This document shows, piece by piece, positions 1 through 12,714 of a stretch of DNA of 64,000 nt. Numbering within the stretch: the first letter of the stretch is position 1; every line of letters begins with the position of its first letter. A program made the translations under genes and the position numbers. Origin of the DNA: JACCZR01 sp035296565. GTDB taxonomy: Bacteria; Actinomycetota; Thermoleophilia; Solirubrobacterales; Thermoleophilaceae. A model generated the notes under the pieces. That model had not been told where the DNA came from. It made no database searches and worked only from the letters and a program-made list of their open reading frames with translations. Location of the stretch: positions 24,178 to 88,177 of the forward strand of contig DATHAQ010000019.1 in assembly GCA_035296565.1 (NCBI GenBank), given 5' to 3'.

Positions 1-117
1 CGCGTCACCGTGTTCCGGACCTTCGGCTCGAGCTCGGCGTCCGCCGCCTCCACCGGCGAGCGCTGGGAGCAGGTGTCCGGGCCGCCGCTCGGCGGGCCCG
101 GCTTCTCCCGGCCCTAG
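1..117 (+). CDS. C-terminal tail of an unidentified protein (partial)
   Basis: An open frame runs from the window edge to a TAG at 115-117 and gives 38 residues, Ser/Gly/Pro-rich, ending in GGPGFSRP. Only the tail is present, with no recognisable domain, so the product cannot be named. Its stop overlaps the stop of the convergent gene on the minus strand. It could also be a chance open frame; there is no start or family evidence. Confidence 0.35.
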   Translation, partial: RVTVFRTFGSSSASAASTGERWEQVSGPPLGGPGFSRP

Positions 118-468
118 ACCGTCAGCTCGGGATAGCGCTCGGCCAGGTGGCCGGCCAGCGCCTCGCGCACGAAGCGCTTCTCCTCGGCGCTCGACATCCG
201 CAGGCGCCCCAGCAGCTCCTTCTGCCCGTCGATAGGCAGCCCCGCGATGTCCCAGCGGACGGCCAGCCGCTCGAAGAGGAATTCGACCCGGCGCTGCCAG
301 CGGTCCTCGGCCGACCCGGCCGGCTTGGCGTCGAGGTTCTCGAGCTCGCGCAGCGTCCCCGCGCTGAGCGAGTCGCGCAGGGTGAGCGCGTTGCCCTCGT
401 CGTCGCGGTAGTCGGTCGTCGCGACCGGTTGCTTCGGCTGGGCGCCCTTCGCCCGGCGCCGGGCGCGC

Positions 469-476
<8 letters not shown>
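114..476 (-). CDS. Hypothetical 120-aa protein downstream of clpB
   Basis: A 120-aa basic-N-terminus protein (MGKRARRRAKG) with a charged middle containing RWQRRVEFLFERL and a C-terminal helical stretch. I do not recognise the family. It overlaps the end of clpB by 8 nt on the same strand, so it is probably translated from the clpB transcript. No signal peptide or membrane segment is visible. The overlap and codon use resembling its neighbours support a real gene; function is unknown. Confidence 0.6.
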
Positions 477-3006
<2,530 letters not shown>

Positions 3007-3009
3007 AGA

Positions 3010-3034
3010 AAATCTAAGTCAGTTTATAGCAGAT
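3010..3034 (-). promoter_or_regulatory. Heat-shock control motif upstream of clpB
   Basis: Read on the minus strand this 25-bp block is ATCTGC-TATA-N6-CTTAGATTT. The same frame ATCTGC-YATA-N6-CTTAGATTT, with identical spacing, lies upstream of dnaK (18 of 25 positions identical). TATAAA within it could be a -10 hexamer about 20 nt before the GTG start. In other Actinobacteria HspR represses dnaK and clpB through an inverted repeat (HAIR); this block lacks the classic CTTGAGT arms, so an HspR operator role is inference. Confidence 0.5.
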
Positions 3035-3107
3035 CTAGCTGAGGTTCCCTTATAGCGCGTCATGCGCCCGGCCGGAATCCTTCAGCGCGCTGAGAGCTTT
3101 CGGAGAA

Positions 3108-3137
3108 AGGGCCCGTGTCGCGGGCAACTGGGGCCCT
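3108..3137 (-). terminator. Possible terminator at the end of hspR
   Basis: AGGGCCC and GGGCCCT form a 7-bp stem around a 16-nt loop, followed on the minus strand by TTTCTCC. The stem overlaps the hspR stop codon. It sits where the dnaK-grpE-dnaJ-hspR transcript should end, but the U-tract is weak. Confidence 0.4.
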
Positions 3138-3561
3138 AGCGAGCTCCGCCGCGCTCGACCCGGACGCGCACCGCCGGCAGCAGCGCCTTGCCGGGCGGCT
3201 CGTAGGGCACGAGCTCCGCGCGGAAGGAGCGGCGCACCCGGTCGAGCTCCTCGCCGAGCTCCTTCTGCATCTTCTCGGCCTGGCGCTCGAGGGAGCGCAC
3301 GCGCCTCTGCATCCGCGCGATCTCGCTCTCGAGCTCGAAGACCCTCTCCACGCCCGCGAGGTTCATGCCCAGCTCGGTGGTGAGCTCCTGGATGCGCTGC
3401 AGGCGGTCGACGTCCTGCTGCGAGTACAGGCGCGTGCCCTTCGGCGAGCGGCCGGGGGTGATCAGTCCCCGCGTCTCATAGATGCGCAGCGTCTGTGGGT
3501 GCATCCCGGCCAGCTCTGCGGCCACCGAGATCATGTAGACGCCCTGCTCGCGGTCCATCAC
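3136..3561 (-). CDS. hspR: MerR-family heat-shock repressor HspR
   Basis: A 141-aa regulator with an N-terminal MerR winged helix: MISVAAELAGMHPQTLRIYE, then GLITPGRSPKGTRLYS, the typical recognition region of HspR. A coiled-coil dimerisation segment (about residues 75-110, ELESEIARMQRRVRSLERQ) follows. The tail is Arg/Val-rich. It overlaps dnaJ by 4 nt and is the last gene of the dnaK operon, the standard actinobacterial arrangement in which HspR autoregulates the operon with DnaK as co-repressor (known for the family). Confidence 0.93.
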   Translation of the reverse strand: MMDREQGVYMISVAAELAGMHPQTLRIYETRGLITPGRSPKGTRLYSQQDVDRLQRIQELTTELGMNLAGVERVFELESEIARMQRRVRSLERQAEKMQKELGEELDRVRRSFRAELVPYEPPGKALLPAVRVRVERGGAR

Positions 3562-4670
3562 GACGCCTTGCGGTCGGAAAGGATCCGCTCCCGCGGGTCC
3601 TGGTCGAAAACGTTGGCCAGGTCGTCGACCGCCTCGCGCTGCTCGCGCGAGAGCGAGCGCGGCACGTCGATCACCAGGCGGTAGTGGATGTCCCCGCGGC
3701 CCTTGCCGCTCAGCCGCGGCGGACCCTCACCGCGCAGGCGCTGCAGGGTTCCGTGCTGGGTTCCAGGCGCCACGCGGATGCGCTTGCTGCCGCTCAGCGT
3801 CGGCACCTCGATCGTCGCTCCCCGGATCGCCTCGGGGATCGTGATGGGCACCGAGACCTCGAGGTTGTCGCCCCGGCGGGTGAACAGCGGCGACCCGGCC
3901 ACGCGCGTGATCACATAGAGGTCACCGGACGGTCCGCCGCGGGGGCCGGCCTCGCCCTTGCCCGCCAGTCGGACCCGGGAGCCGTCGCGAACGCCGGCGG
4001 GGATGTTCGCCCGGTAGCGCTTGACTTGCCGGGTCTGGCCCTGGCCGTTGCACGTGGGACAGGGATCGTCGATCTCGGTGCCGGTGCCACCACACAGCGC
4101 ACAGGGCTGCGAGATCGAGAACAGCCCCTGGGACTCCTGCTCGACGCCACGGCCGTGGCAGCGGCTGCAGACGCGAGGCGTGGTGCCGGGCTTGGCCCCG
4201 GTGCCGCGGCAGGTGGGACAGGGTGCGGACATCGGGACCGTGACGGAGACCTGGGCGCCGTCCATGGCCTGCTGGAAGGAGATGTTGACCTCGGTCTCGA
4301 GGTCGCGTCCTCGGGGCGCGGCTCCCGCGCCGGCGCCGCCCCCGCGGCCGGTGGCGTTGCCGAAGAGATCGGAGATGATGTCGCCCAGGCCACCGCCAAA
4401 GCCACCGCCGGCCGTGCGAAAGGCGCCCGGGTCGAAGCCCGACCCGAAGATGCCACCGCCCGAGTCGTACGCCTTGCGCTTCTCGGGATCGGAGAGGATC
4501 GAGTTGGCCTCCTGGATCTCCTTGAAGCGCTCCTCGGCGCGCGCGTCACCGGGGTTGCGGTCGGGGTGGTACTGGCGAGCGAGCTTGCGGTAGGCCTTCT
4601 TGATCTCCTCGTCGGAGGCCTTCTTGTCGACGCCCAGGACGTCGTAAGGGTTCTTCGAGGCAGTGGCCAT
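3558..4670 (-). CDS. dnaJ: Chaperone DnaJ
   Basis: A 370-aa type I J-protein that delivers substrates to DnaK and stimulates its ATPase. The J domain (residues 8-70) carries YHPDRNPG with the HPD triad. A Gly/Phe-rich linker (about 75-125) and four CxxCxGxG zinc motifs follow: CPTCRGTG, CSRCHGRG, CALCGGTG, CPTCNGQG. The C-terminal substrate-binding domain is complete. It lies 3 nt after grpE and overlaps hspR by 4 nt. This is the type found next to hspR in actinobacteria. Confidence 0.96.
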   Translation of the reverse strand: MATASKNPYDVLGVDKKASDEEIKKAYRKLARQYHPDRNPGDARAEERFKEIQEANSILSDPEKRKAYDSGGGIFGSGFDPGAFRTAGGGFGGGLGDIISDLFGNATGRGGGAGAGAAPRGRDLETEVNISFQQAMDGAQVSVTVPMSAPCPTCRGTGAKPGTTPRVCSRCHGRGVEQESQGLFSISQPCALCGGTGTEIDDPCPTCNGQGQTRQVKRYRANIPAGVRDGSRVRLAGKGEAGPRGGPSGDLYVITRVAGSPLFTRRGDNLEVSVPITIPEAIRGATIEVPTLSGSKRIRVAPGTQHGTLQRLRGEGPPRLSGKGRGDIHYRLVIDVPRSLSREQREAVDDLANVFDQDPRERILSDRKAS

Positions 4671-4673
4671 CCG

Positions 4674-5258
4674 CTAGCCGCTCACCACCACCCGCGCCGG
4701 GCGCAGCACGCTCCCGTTCACGCGGTAGCCCTTCTCGATCACGTCGAGCACGACGCCGGAGTCGGTCTGCTCCTCCTCACGCGTCGACAGTGCCTCGTGG
4801 AAGGTGGGATCGAAGCGCTCCCCTGAAGGGTCGAACTGCTCGACTCCGTTGCGCTGGAGCACAGCGAGCAGCTCCGAGTGAACGAGCTTCACGCCCTCGG
4901 CCAGGTGCTGCTCGCCCTCCTCGGCCGAAGCCAGGGCGCGCTCGAGGTTGTCGAGCACGGGCAGCAGCTCGCGTACGAGCGTTCCCCGCGCGCGCTCTCC
5001 GGCCGCGGCGACCTCGCGGGCCGCCCGCTTGCGGAAGTTCTCGAAGTCCGCCTGGGTGCGCTGCGCCAGCGCGAGGTACTCGTCGCGCTGGCGCTCCACG
5101 CTGGCAGCGGGGTCGTCACCGGCGGCCTCCTCGGTGGCCTCGAGGGTCTCCTGCTCGTTGGCAGGGTCTTCCTCGCCGGCCGGCTCGGCCGTCTCGTCCC
5201 GCGCGGTCTCGGGCTCCTCCTCGGGGGCCTCCCGCTCCTCTTCGTCGGCGAAGAGCAC
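4674..5258 (-). CDS. grpE: Nucleotide exchange factor GrpE
   Basis: A 194-aa protein with a long acidic N-terminal region (about 55 residues of Glu/Ala), a coiled coil (VERQRDEYLALAQRTQADFENFRKR split over residues 53-78) and the GrpE beta domain with LLPVLDNLERAL, GVEQFDP and DVIEKGYRVNGSVLRPARV. It exchanges ADP on DnaK. GTG start directly abuts the dnaK stop codon, indicating translational coupling. Confidence 0.94.
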   Translation of the reverse strand: MLFADEEEREAPEEEPETARDETAEPAGEEDPANEQETLEATEEAAGDDPAASVERQRDEYLALAQRTQADFENFRKRAAREVAAAGERARGTLVRELLPVLDNLERALASAEEGEQHLAEGVKLVHSELLAVLQRNGVEQFDPSGERFDPTFHEALSTREEEQTDSGVVLDVIEKGYRVNGSVLRPARVVVSG

Positions 5259-7184
<1,926 letters not shown>

Positions 7185-7212
7185 ATCTGAACGTCCTCCG
7201 TTGCCTAGAAAG

Positions 7213-7237
7213 AAATCTAAGCGGCAGTATGGCAGAT
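7213..7237 (-). promoter_or_regulatory. Heat-shock control motif upstream of dnaK
   Basis: Minus-strand ATCTGC-CATA-N6-CTTAGATTT, the partner of the block before clpB with the same 25-bp spacing. CATACT sits where a -10 hexamer would be. The leader downstream carries GGAGG before the ATG, unlike clpB. Candidate HspR operator or heat-shock promoter by position; binding is not shown by sequence alone. Confidence 0.5.
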
Positions 7238-7509
7238 ATTTGCGTCCGCGTCTGCGCGGCGCGCTGACTACAGCTGAGATGGCTCCGCGTCGTCAAGTTC
7301 CACCACTGAGCGCCACCCCGAGGGCGGTCGTCTTCGTTGGCCAGTCGTTGGGCGCTGGGCGTTCTCGCGTTCTTCGAGCCTGACTATGCCGAGGTTGGCT
7401 AACCCATGGGTGGTTTGGCTGGCCAAAGACGGGCTTCCGGCTGACCCCATGCGAAGGCTTTGCGAACAAGTTCCGGCCGCTTAGGCCCCGGCGTCAACCG
7501 CCATAGCGT
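7238..7509. other. Intergenic region between dnaK and the metallophosphoesterase gene
   Basis: Beyond the dnaK promoter block this 270-bp stretch has no convincing coding frame, RNA gene or repeat. Short minus-strand open frames here lack any family signature. Confidence 0.5.
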
Positions 7510-9507
7510 CTAGCCCGTGAGGCGCGGCACCCGCGTGCGGCGTGCTCGGAACGGGTTGCGCAGGATGAGCTCGACGTTGCGGTCGGACCGGGCCCCTTCG
7601 GAGAGTGGGCCCGCGGTGGAGCTCGCACACGGCCCGCCGGCGCCGGAGTTCGAGTTCGGGTCGTTGCAGGCGAGCTCACGCGAGATCGACGCGAGCCGGG
7701 AGACCTGAGCGCGGGACTGGGGGCCGGTCGTGTTCAACGGCGACGAACCCGGGTTCGCGTTCCCTGCGTGATCGAGGATCGTGCCGAAGATCGAGAGCGT
7801 GCCGTCGCGGTTGTCGAACAGGTCGATCAGCCGGGACTCTTGAGGCCAGTCGATGTGCGACGCCGTGGTGATCTGCCAGAAGCCGGCGGCGCCCCGCCGC
7901 CGGACCGGTGTGATCCTGTTTTCATGCTCGTGCCCGTTGACGAAGGCGATCAGGCTGCGGTGACGGAGGAAAAGGCAGCGCAGCGTCTCGCCGCGGCGGG
8001 TCCGGGCGCGGGCGCCCCTCGTCGGGCAGCTCGAGGTGGTGTTGTCGGGCCCGGTGCCGAAGTGCACGTTGCTGCCCTTGTCGCCCTCCTGGTCCCCAGG
8101 CGGGAAACCGCTCGGCACCGGCTGGTTCATCGTCCGCAGCGAGTGGTGGCTGAACGCCATCACCAGCTCTCGGCGGCGATCCGCTCTCAGGAGCTGTGAG
8201 TGGATCCAGCGGAACTGCCGGTCGCCGATGTTGCCGGCCGAGCCCCCGCTGTCCGAGACGCTGTCGAGCACGAGGAAGCGGAGACCCCGGCGGGGGCGGA
8301 AGGAGTAGTTGCCCTCGCCGCTGCGGATGTTCGCGCGGGTGAAGCCGTGCCCGTCGGGCCGCCCAGCCGTCCTGAAATGCTCGCTGATGAAGCGGCTCTT
8401 CTTCAACGGCAGGCGCTTTGGGTCGCGCGGGACGATCCGAGCCCGGTCAGAGAAGCGGGCGGGGTCCGAAGCGGTGCGCAACACGTCGTCGATGAAAATC
8501 TGGGCGATCTGGCCCTGCTCCTGCGGGGTGATGCCGCCGCCGACGAGTGGCGCTGCTGCGCCGAGGGCCTCCGGTGAGATGCCGGTGACCTTGACACAGC
8601 CACGGGCATAGTCGGCGACCGCCTGGCTACGCTGGAAGTTGCCGGTGAGGAGCGAGTCGTGGTTGCCGAAGATGCTGTACCAGGGGATACCGAGCCCAGT
8701 GGAGCGGAAGGACCGGTTCTGCGCCTCGAGCAGGCCGGGGAAGTCGCGCACCGAGCTCGACCGGTCGCGCTCGGCCATGTTCTCGGCCTCGTTCGGGGAG
8801 TAGCCCGGGCCGTCGACGCCTGGGCCGCTGCGGTCGGGTTCGTAGTACAGGTTGTCGCCGCGCGACCCGTCGTAGACGTGTCCGTCATCGGGTACGCCGC
8901 AGGTGCCGCGCTCACCCGAGTTCGGTCGGATCCGCTTCCCTCCGTCGAGGAGGTCGATAACCCAGCGGGTCTCGTTGAAGTGGGTGTTGTCCGCGTTGTC
9001 CCCCGTGGTCATCACGAGCCTCGGACGGCTCCCGTTGACGGGGCTTCGCGCGGCGCGCATGCGCCTCGCCATCGCTTCCACAACCTGCGTGGAGAGTCCC
9101 TGGTTGATCCGGTAGAAGTCCTGGAAGGGCGCATCGAACTGATCGACGAACTCGCCGCGCAGCGGCGACTCCTCGTCGGTCGTCTGGAAGTCGCTTAGCT
9201 GACCGAAGAAGAAGCGCTGGCGCCGGCGGGAGGACCGGCCGGCCTTAGCACGAGCGAGATCCTGCCGCACGACACGGCGCTGGCCCGGGGCTCGCTCCAG
9301 GCGGTTGTCGTTGTCGATGTCGCGAACAGTGCGCGAGAGCGTCGTCGGCGAGCTGCGCGCGGCGAAAGCGGCGGTGGTGGCGAGGGCCACCGCGAGCACG
9401 AGAGCGCCGATCAGTATGCGGAGGGCAGGTCGGGGTGGCTTCAAGAGAGGTTCGCTAAGTACGCGAGGCGACGGGCATCTTCGCAGACGGGCCGACAGAG
9501 CGCGCAA
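7510..9507 (-). CDS. Secreted metallophosphoesterase, PPA1498-like (TIGR03767-type)
   Basis: A 665-aa calcineurin-like phosphoesterase. An N-terminal hydrophobic segment (about residues 29-48, ALRILIGALVLAVALATTAA) suggests export or anchoring. Metal-binding motifs in order: QLSDFQ (about 108), TTGDNADN (about 168), FGNHD (about 284), FSHHS (about 445) and NGHEHENR (about 527). The first motif has Phe-Gln where many family members have x-His. This set and the length match the large actinobacterial PPA1498 family of unknown substrate. An internal TTG near residue 22 is an alternative start. It ends just before the 272-bp gap and follows the endonuclease III gene by 24 nt. Confidence 0.8.
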   Translation of the reverse strand: MRALSARLRRCPSPRVLSEPLLKPPRPALRILIGALVLAVALATTAAFAARSSPTTLSRTVRDIDNDNRLERAPGQRRVVRQDLARAKAGRSSRRRQRFFFGQLSDFQTTDEESPLRGEFVDQFDAPFQDFYRINQGLSTQVVEAMARRMRAARSPVNGSRPRLVMTTGDNADNTHFNETRWVIDLLDGGKRIRPNSGERGTCGVPDDGHVYDGSRGDNLYYEPDRSGPGVDGPGYSPNEAENMAERDRSSSVRDFPGLLEAQNRSFRSTGLGIPWYSIFGNHDSLLTGNFQRSQAVADYARGCVKVTGISPEALGAAAPLVGGGITPQEQGQIAQIFIDDVLRTASDPARFSDRARIVPRDPKRLPLKKSRFISEHFRTAGRPDGHGFTRANIRSGEGNYSFRPRRGLRFLVLDSVSDSGGSAGNIGDRQFRWIHSQLLRADRRRELVMAFSHHSLRTMNQPVPSGFPPGDQEGDKGSNVHFGTGPDNTTSSCPTRGARARTRRGETLRCLFLRHRSLIAFVNGHEHENRITPVRRRGAAGFWQITTASHIDWPQESRLIDLFDNRDGTLSIFGTILDHAGNANPGSSPLNTTGPQSRAQVSRLASISRELACNDPNSNSGAGGPCASSTAGPLSEGARSDRNVELILRNPFRARRTRVPRLTG

Positions 9508-9531
9508 CTTGCGGCCAACACCGAACCCGCT

Positions 9532-10182
9532 TCAAACCCGTACGCGCCCGTAAGGGCAGAGGCTCAGTAGCGGGCACTCCCCGCAGCGCGGTGCGCGGGC
9601 GGTGCACGTGCGGCGCCCGTGACGAATCAGGGCCATGTGCACCTCGAACCCGTCGTCGGGGCCGGTGAGCCGGTTCAGCTCGTCGTGGCAGGCCTCCAGC
9701 GAGTCCTTCTCGCCGAACAGCCCGAGCCGCACGCCGACCCGGTGCACGTGGGTATCCACGGGCACCTCGTGCAGGCCGAAGGAGAACAGCAGCACGCAGG
9801 CCGCCGTCTTGCGACCCACCCCCGGCAGCGACGTGAGGAAGTCGCGCCCCTCCCCGACCTGCGCGGTCCCCAGCCACGCCAGGTCGTCGCCGTCCAAGGC
9901 GTCGAGGATGCGCTCGATGCGGACCGACTTCGTCGGCGCCAGGCCGCCGGGCCGGATTGCGTCCTCGATCGCGCCCGGGCCGGCCGCCCGCGCGTCCTCC
10001 CAGTCGGCGAAGCGCCTGCGCAGGCGGTGGTAGGCGACGTCGCGGTTGCGGTCGTTGGTGTTCTGCGAGAGCACGGTGAGCACCAGCTCGTCCACCGGCG
10101 CCCGGTGGGGCCGGGGCTCGGGACGCCCGTAGGCCTTGCGCAGGCGGTTGCGGATGGCGAGGAGGCGGCGGCGGTCGGCCAC
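9532..10182 (-). CDS. Endonuclease III-type DNA glycosylase/AP lyase
   Basis: A 216-aa HhH-GPD protein of base-excision repair. It has the helix-hairpin-helix LPGVGRKTAACVL with the catalytic Lys, the catalytic Asp in VPVDTHVHRV, and a C-terminal 4Fe4S loop C-x6-C-x2-C-x5-C (CTARAPRCGECPLLSLC). Expected substrate is oxidised pyrimidines in DNA. Length is typical for Nth. Divergent from the alpha/beta hydrolase by about 50 nt. Could be a specialised Nth paralogue rather than the main nth. Confidence 0.9.
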   Translation of the reverse strand: MADRRRLLAIRNRLRKAYGRPEPRPHRAPVDELVLTVLSQNTNDRNRDVAYHRLRRRFADWEDARAAGPGAIEDAIRPGGLAPTKSVRIERILDALDGDDLAWLGTAQVGEGRDFLTSLPGVGRKTAACVLLFSFGLHEVPVDTHVHRVGVRLGLFGEKDSLEACHDELNRLTGPDDGFEVHMALIRHGRRTCTARAPRCGECPLLSLCPYGRVRV

Positions 10183-10234
10183 GGCCGCCGACCCTAGGGG
10201 GCTCGGGCTGCTGCACCCTGGTATCCCTGCCGCG

Positions 10235-11002
10235 GTGAGCTCGCAGAGGCGGCAGGCGGAGATCGGCAGCGTGGTGGTCGCGTGGCGCGAGCGCGGTGCC
10301 GGGCCCCTCTACCTCCACGGCGTCCCCAACAGCTCGGCGATGTGGGAGCGCTTCCTGGAGCGGACGGGCGGCGTCGCGGTCGATCTCCCCGGCTTCGGGG
10401 ACTCGGGCAAGCCCGCCCACTTCCCCTACTCGATCGACGGCTACGCCCGCTTCCTCGCGGACTTCGTCTCCCAGCTCGGCCTCGCACGCCTGACGCTGGT
10501 CATGCACGACTGGGGCGCCGTGGGCCTCGCCCTCGCCCAGAGGCATCCTGAGCTGGTGGAGCGACTGGTGGTGATCTCCGGCGTCCCCTTCGTCGCCGGG
10601 TACCGCTGGCACCGCATCGCGCGGGCATACCGCGCGCCGCTGATCGGCGAGATGGCGATGGGCTTGACCTTCCGGTGGAACATGAAGCGCGTGCTGCCGG
10701 AGGCGGTTCTCGACGACGCCTGGAGCCACTTCGACCACGGCACCCAGCGAGCGATCCTCAAGCTCTACCGCTCGGCCCCCGAGCCCGAGCTGGCCCGGGC
10801 CGGCGAGGGCCTCGGAGCGGTCTCCGCCCCCGCGTTGATCGCCTGGGGCACCTCCGACCCCTTCCTCCCGCCGCAGTTCGCCGACGCCATTGCGTCGTGT
10901 CTGGGCGGCCCGGCGGCGGTGGAGCGGATCGAGGGGGCGGGCCACTGGCCGTGGCTCGACCACCCGCAGCTCATCGATTCGGTGGAGGAGTTCGCGAGCT
11001 AG
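10235..11002 (+). CDS. Alpha/beta hydrolase with Asp nucleophile (haloalkane dehalogenase/epoxide hydrolase-like)
   Basis: A 255-aa protein. Oxyanion motif HGVPNSSAMW, nucleophile elbow VMHDWGAVG with Asp in place of Ser, acid in WGTSDPFLPP and His in GAGHWPWLDHP. Asp nucleophiles with HDWG are typical of haloalkane dehalogenases and epoxide hydrolases; the substrate cannot be assigned. GTG at 10235 is chosen because upstream sequence (many Arg) is an extension into the divergent nth promoter region. It precedes the membrane protein gene by 10 nt. Confidence 0.8.
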   Translation: MSSQRRQAEIGSVVVAWRERGAGPLYLHGVPNSSAMWERFLERTGGVAVDLPGFGDSGKPAHFPYSIDGYARFLADFVSQLGLARLTLVMHDWGAVGLALAQRHPELVERLVVISGVPFVAGYRWHRIARAYRAPLIGEMAMGLTFRWNMKRVLPEAVLDDAWSHFDHGTQRAILKLYRSAPEPELARAGEGLGAVSAPALIAWGTSDPFLPPQFADAIASCLGGPAAVERIEGAGHWPWLDHPQLIDSVEEFAS

Positions 11003-11012
11003 TCTCACGCGC

Positions 11013-12704
11013 GTGCGGCTTGCCTTCTCCGTCTCGGCGCCGCAGCGCGAGCGCGGGCCGCGACCTGGGACGGCGGAGGAGCCCGCGCCGCGGGCGCCCC
11101 AGCCGTCTCGCCCGAGGCGCGTCGACCCCTGGCGCGTGGCGCCGGTGGCGATCACCACGCTGTTCGCCCTGATCGTCCTGATCTGGCAACCGCGCAGCGT
11201 GGACCTCGCCGCGCATCAGTTCCGCGCCGACCTGTTCGGCCGCGAGGGCTTCACGATCTGGAACGGCCAGTGGTATGGCGGGCACCACACGCCCGCCTAC
11301 TCGGTCCTCTCTCCGCCGCTCGCGTGGCTGCTGACCCCACGCGTGGTGCTCGCCCTCGCGGCGGTGGGCGCATCCGCCCTGTTCGAGCCGCTGGTGCGGG
11401 CTCGTTTCGGCGACACGGCCCGCTGGGGCGCGATCTTCTTCGGCTTCGGAGCGGCCACGCTGCTGTTCACGGCCCGCCTTCCCTTCGCGCTCGGCGTGCT
11501 GTTCGGGCTAGCCGCCGTGCTGGCGCTGCAGCGCCGGCGGCGCCTGCTCGCTCCCCTCATGGCGCTGCTGTGCACGCTGTCGAGCCCGGTGGCCGGCCTG
11601 TTCCTGGCCCTTGCCGGGCTCACCTACGCGCTCGTCGTCCGGGGCCGTGACCGCGAGGAGCACGTGACCGACGGCATCCTGCTGATGCTCACCGCGCTGG
11701 TCCCCTCGCTGTTCCTGACCCTCGCGTTTCCGGAGGGCGGGTACGCGCCCTTCCCGCTCTCGGTCTACGCCCCGATCCCGGTGGTTGCCGTGCCGGCGGC
11801 CGTCCTGCTCTGGAACCGCGAGCGGATGCTGGCCGCCGGGGCGGCCCTCTACGCCGCCGGGGCCACCCTCGCGCTGCTCTTCGAGAACCCGATGGGCAGC
11901 AACTCAGGGCGCCTTGGCGCGCTGTTCGCCGGGCCCGTGCTGCTGTGCGCCGCCCAGGCCCACTGGCGCAGGCGCTCGGTCGCGCTGCTGGCCGTGGGCA
12001 TAGTGGCCCTGGCCGCCTGGCAGTGGTCGGCCGCGGTGCGCGACGTCGTCAAGTACGTCGAGGATCCCGGCGCCAAGAAGGGCTACTTCGAGCCGCTCAA
12101 GCAGTTCCTCGCCACCCTGCCCGACCAGCGCCGTGTCGAGGTGCCCTACACGCGCTCGCACTGGGAGGCCGCCGACATCGCCGGGGACAGCCAGCTCGCC
12201 CGCGGATCACTGCGCCAGCTGGACCGCGACAAGAACCCGATCTTCTACCGCGGACCGCTCACCGAGCTGACCTACGCGAGCTGGCTGACCGAGAACGCTG
12301 TGCGCTACGTCGCCCTTCCCAGCGCACTCCCGGACAGCCACTCCTACGACGAACGCGCCCTGATCGAGCGGGGACTGCCCTACCTCAAGCAGCGCTGGAG
12401 CTCGAGCGATTGGCGCGTCTTCGAGGTCACGCTGCCTGCGCCGATCGTGGTCTCCCAGGGGCGCGCCAACGTCCAGCTCGAGCAGTTCGGCTCCGACCAG
12501 CTTCTGCTGCGGGTCGTACGCCCGGGCGACGCCCTCCTGCGAGTTCGCTGGACGCCCTACTGGTACTTCGAGGGCGGCTGCGTGCAGCGCGACGGCGACT
12601 GGACGCGGATCACGGCGCGCAATCGCGGCTTCGCCCTGCTGTCCATCCGGTTCTCCCCGGAACGTGTCGTGCAGCGTGGAAGGCGCTGCGAACAGTCGAG
12701 CTAG
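11013..12704 (+). CDS. Polytopic membrane protein with C-terminal extracytoplasmic domain
   Basis: A 563-aa protein with a Pro/Arg-rich cytoplasmic N-terminus, then about 9-10 hydrophobic segments (residues 45-360) and a soluble C-terminal half containing conserved-looking EVPYTRSHWEAADIAG and RVRWTPYWYFEGGCV. The first loop (HQFRADLFGREGFTIWNGQWYGGHH) resembles the first extracytoplasmic loop of lipid-dependent membrane glycosyltransferases, but I cannot name a family. GTG at 11013 follows the hydrolase stop by 10 nt. Adjacent to the PAP2 and phosphatidyltransferase genes, so a role in envelope glycolipids is plausible inference. Confidence 0.75.
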   Translation: MRLAFSVSAPQRERGPRPGTAEEPAPRAPQPSRPRRVDPWRVAPVAITTLFALIVLIWQPRSVDLAAHQFRADLFGREGFTIWNGQWYGGHHTPAYSVLSPPLAWLLTPRVVLALAAVGASALFEPLVRARFGDTARWGAIFFGFGAATLLFTARLPFALGVLFGLAAVLALQRRRRLLAPLMALLCTLSSPVAGLFLALAGLTYALVVRGRDREEHVTDGILLMLTALVPSLFLTLAFPEGGYAPFPLSVYAPIPVVAVPAAVLLWNRERMLAAGAALYAAGATLALLFENPMGSNSGRLGALFAGPVLLCAAQAHWRRRSVALLAVGIVALAAWQWSAAVRDVVKYVEDPGAKKGYFEPLKQFLATLPDQRRVEVPYTRSHWEAADIAGDSQLARGSLRQLDRDKNPIFYRGPLTELTYASWLTENAVRYVALPSALPDSHSYDERALIERGLPYLKQRWSSSDWRVFEVTLPAPIVVSQGRANVQLEQFGSDQLLLRVVRPGDALLRVRWTPYWYFEGGCVQRDGDWTRITARNRGFALLSIRFSPERVVQRGRRCEQSS

Positions 12705-12714
12705 GCTGGCCTGG

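Noticed and set aside
7268..7450. A 60-aa frame between dnaK and the phosphoesterase gene
   Set aside because: No ribosome-binding site, no motif, composition unlike neighbouring genes.
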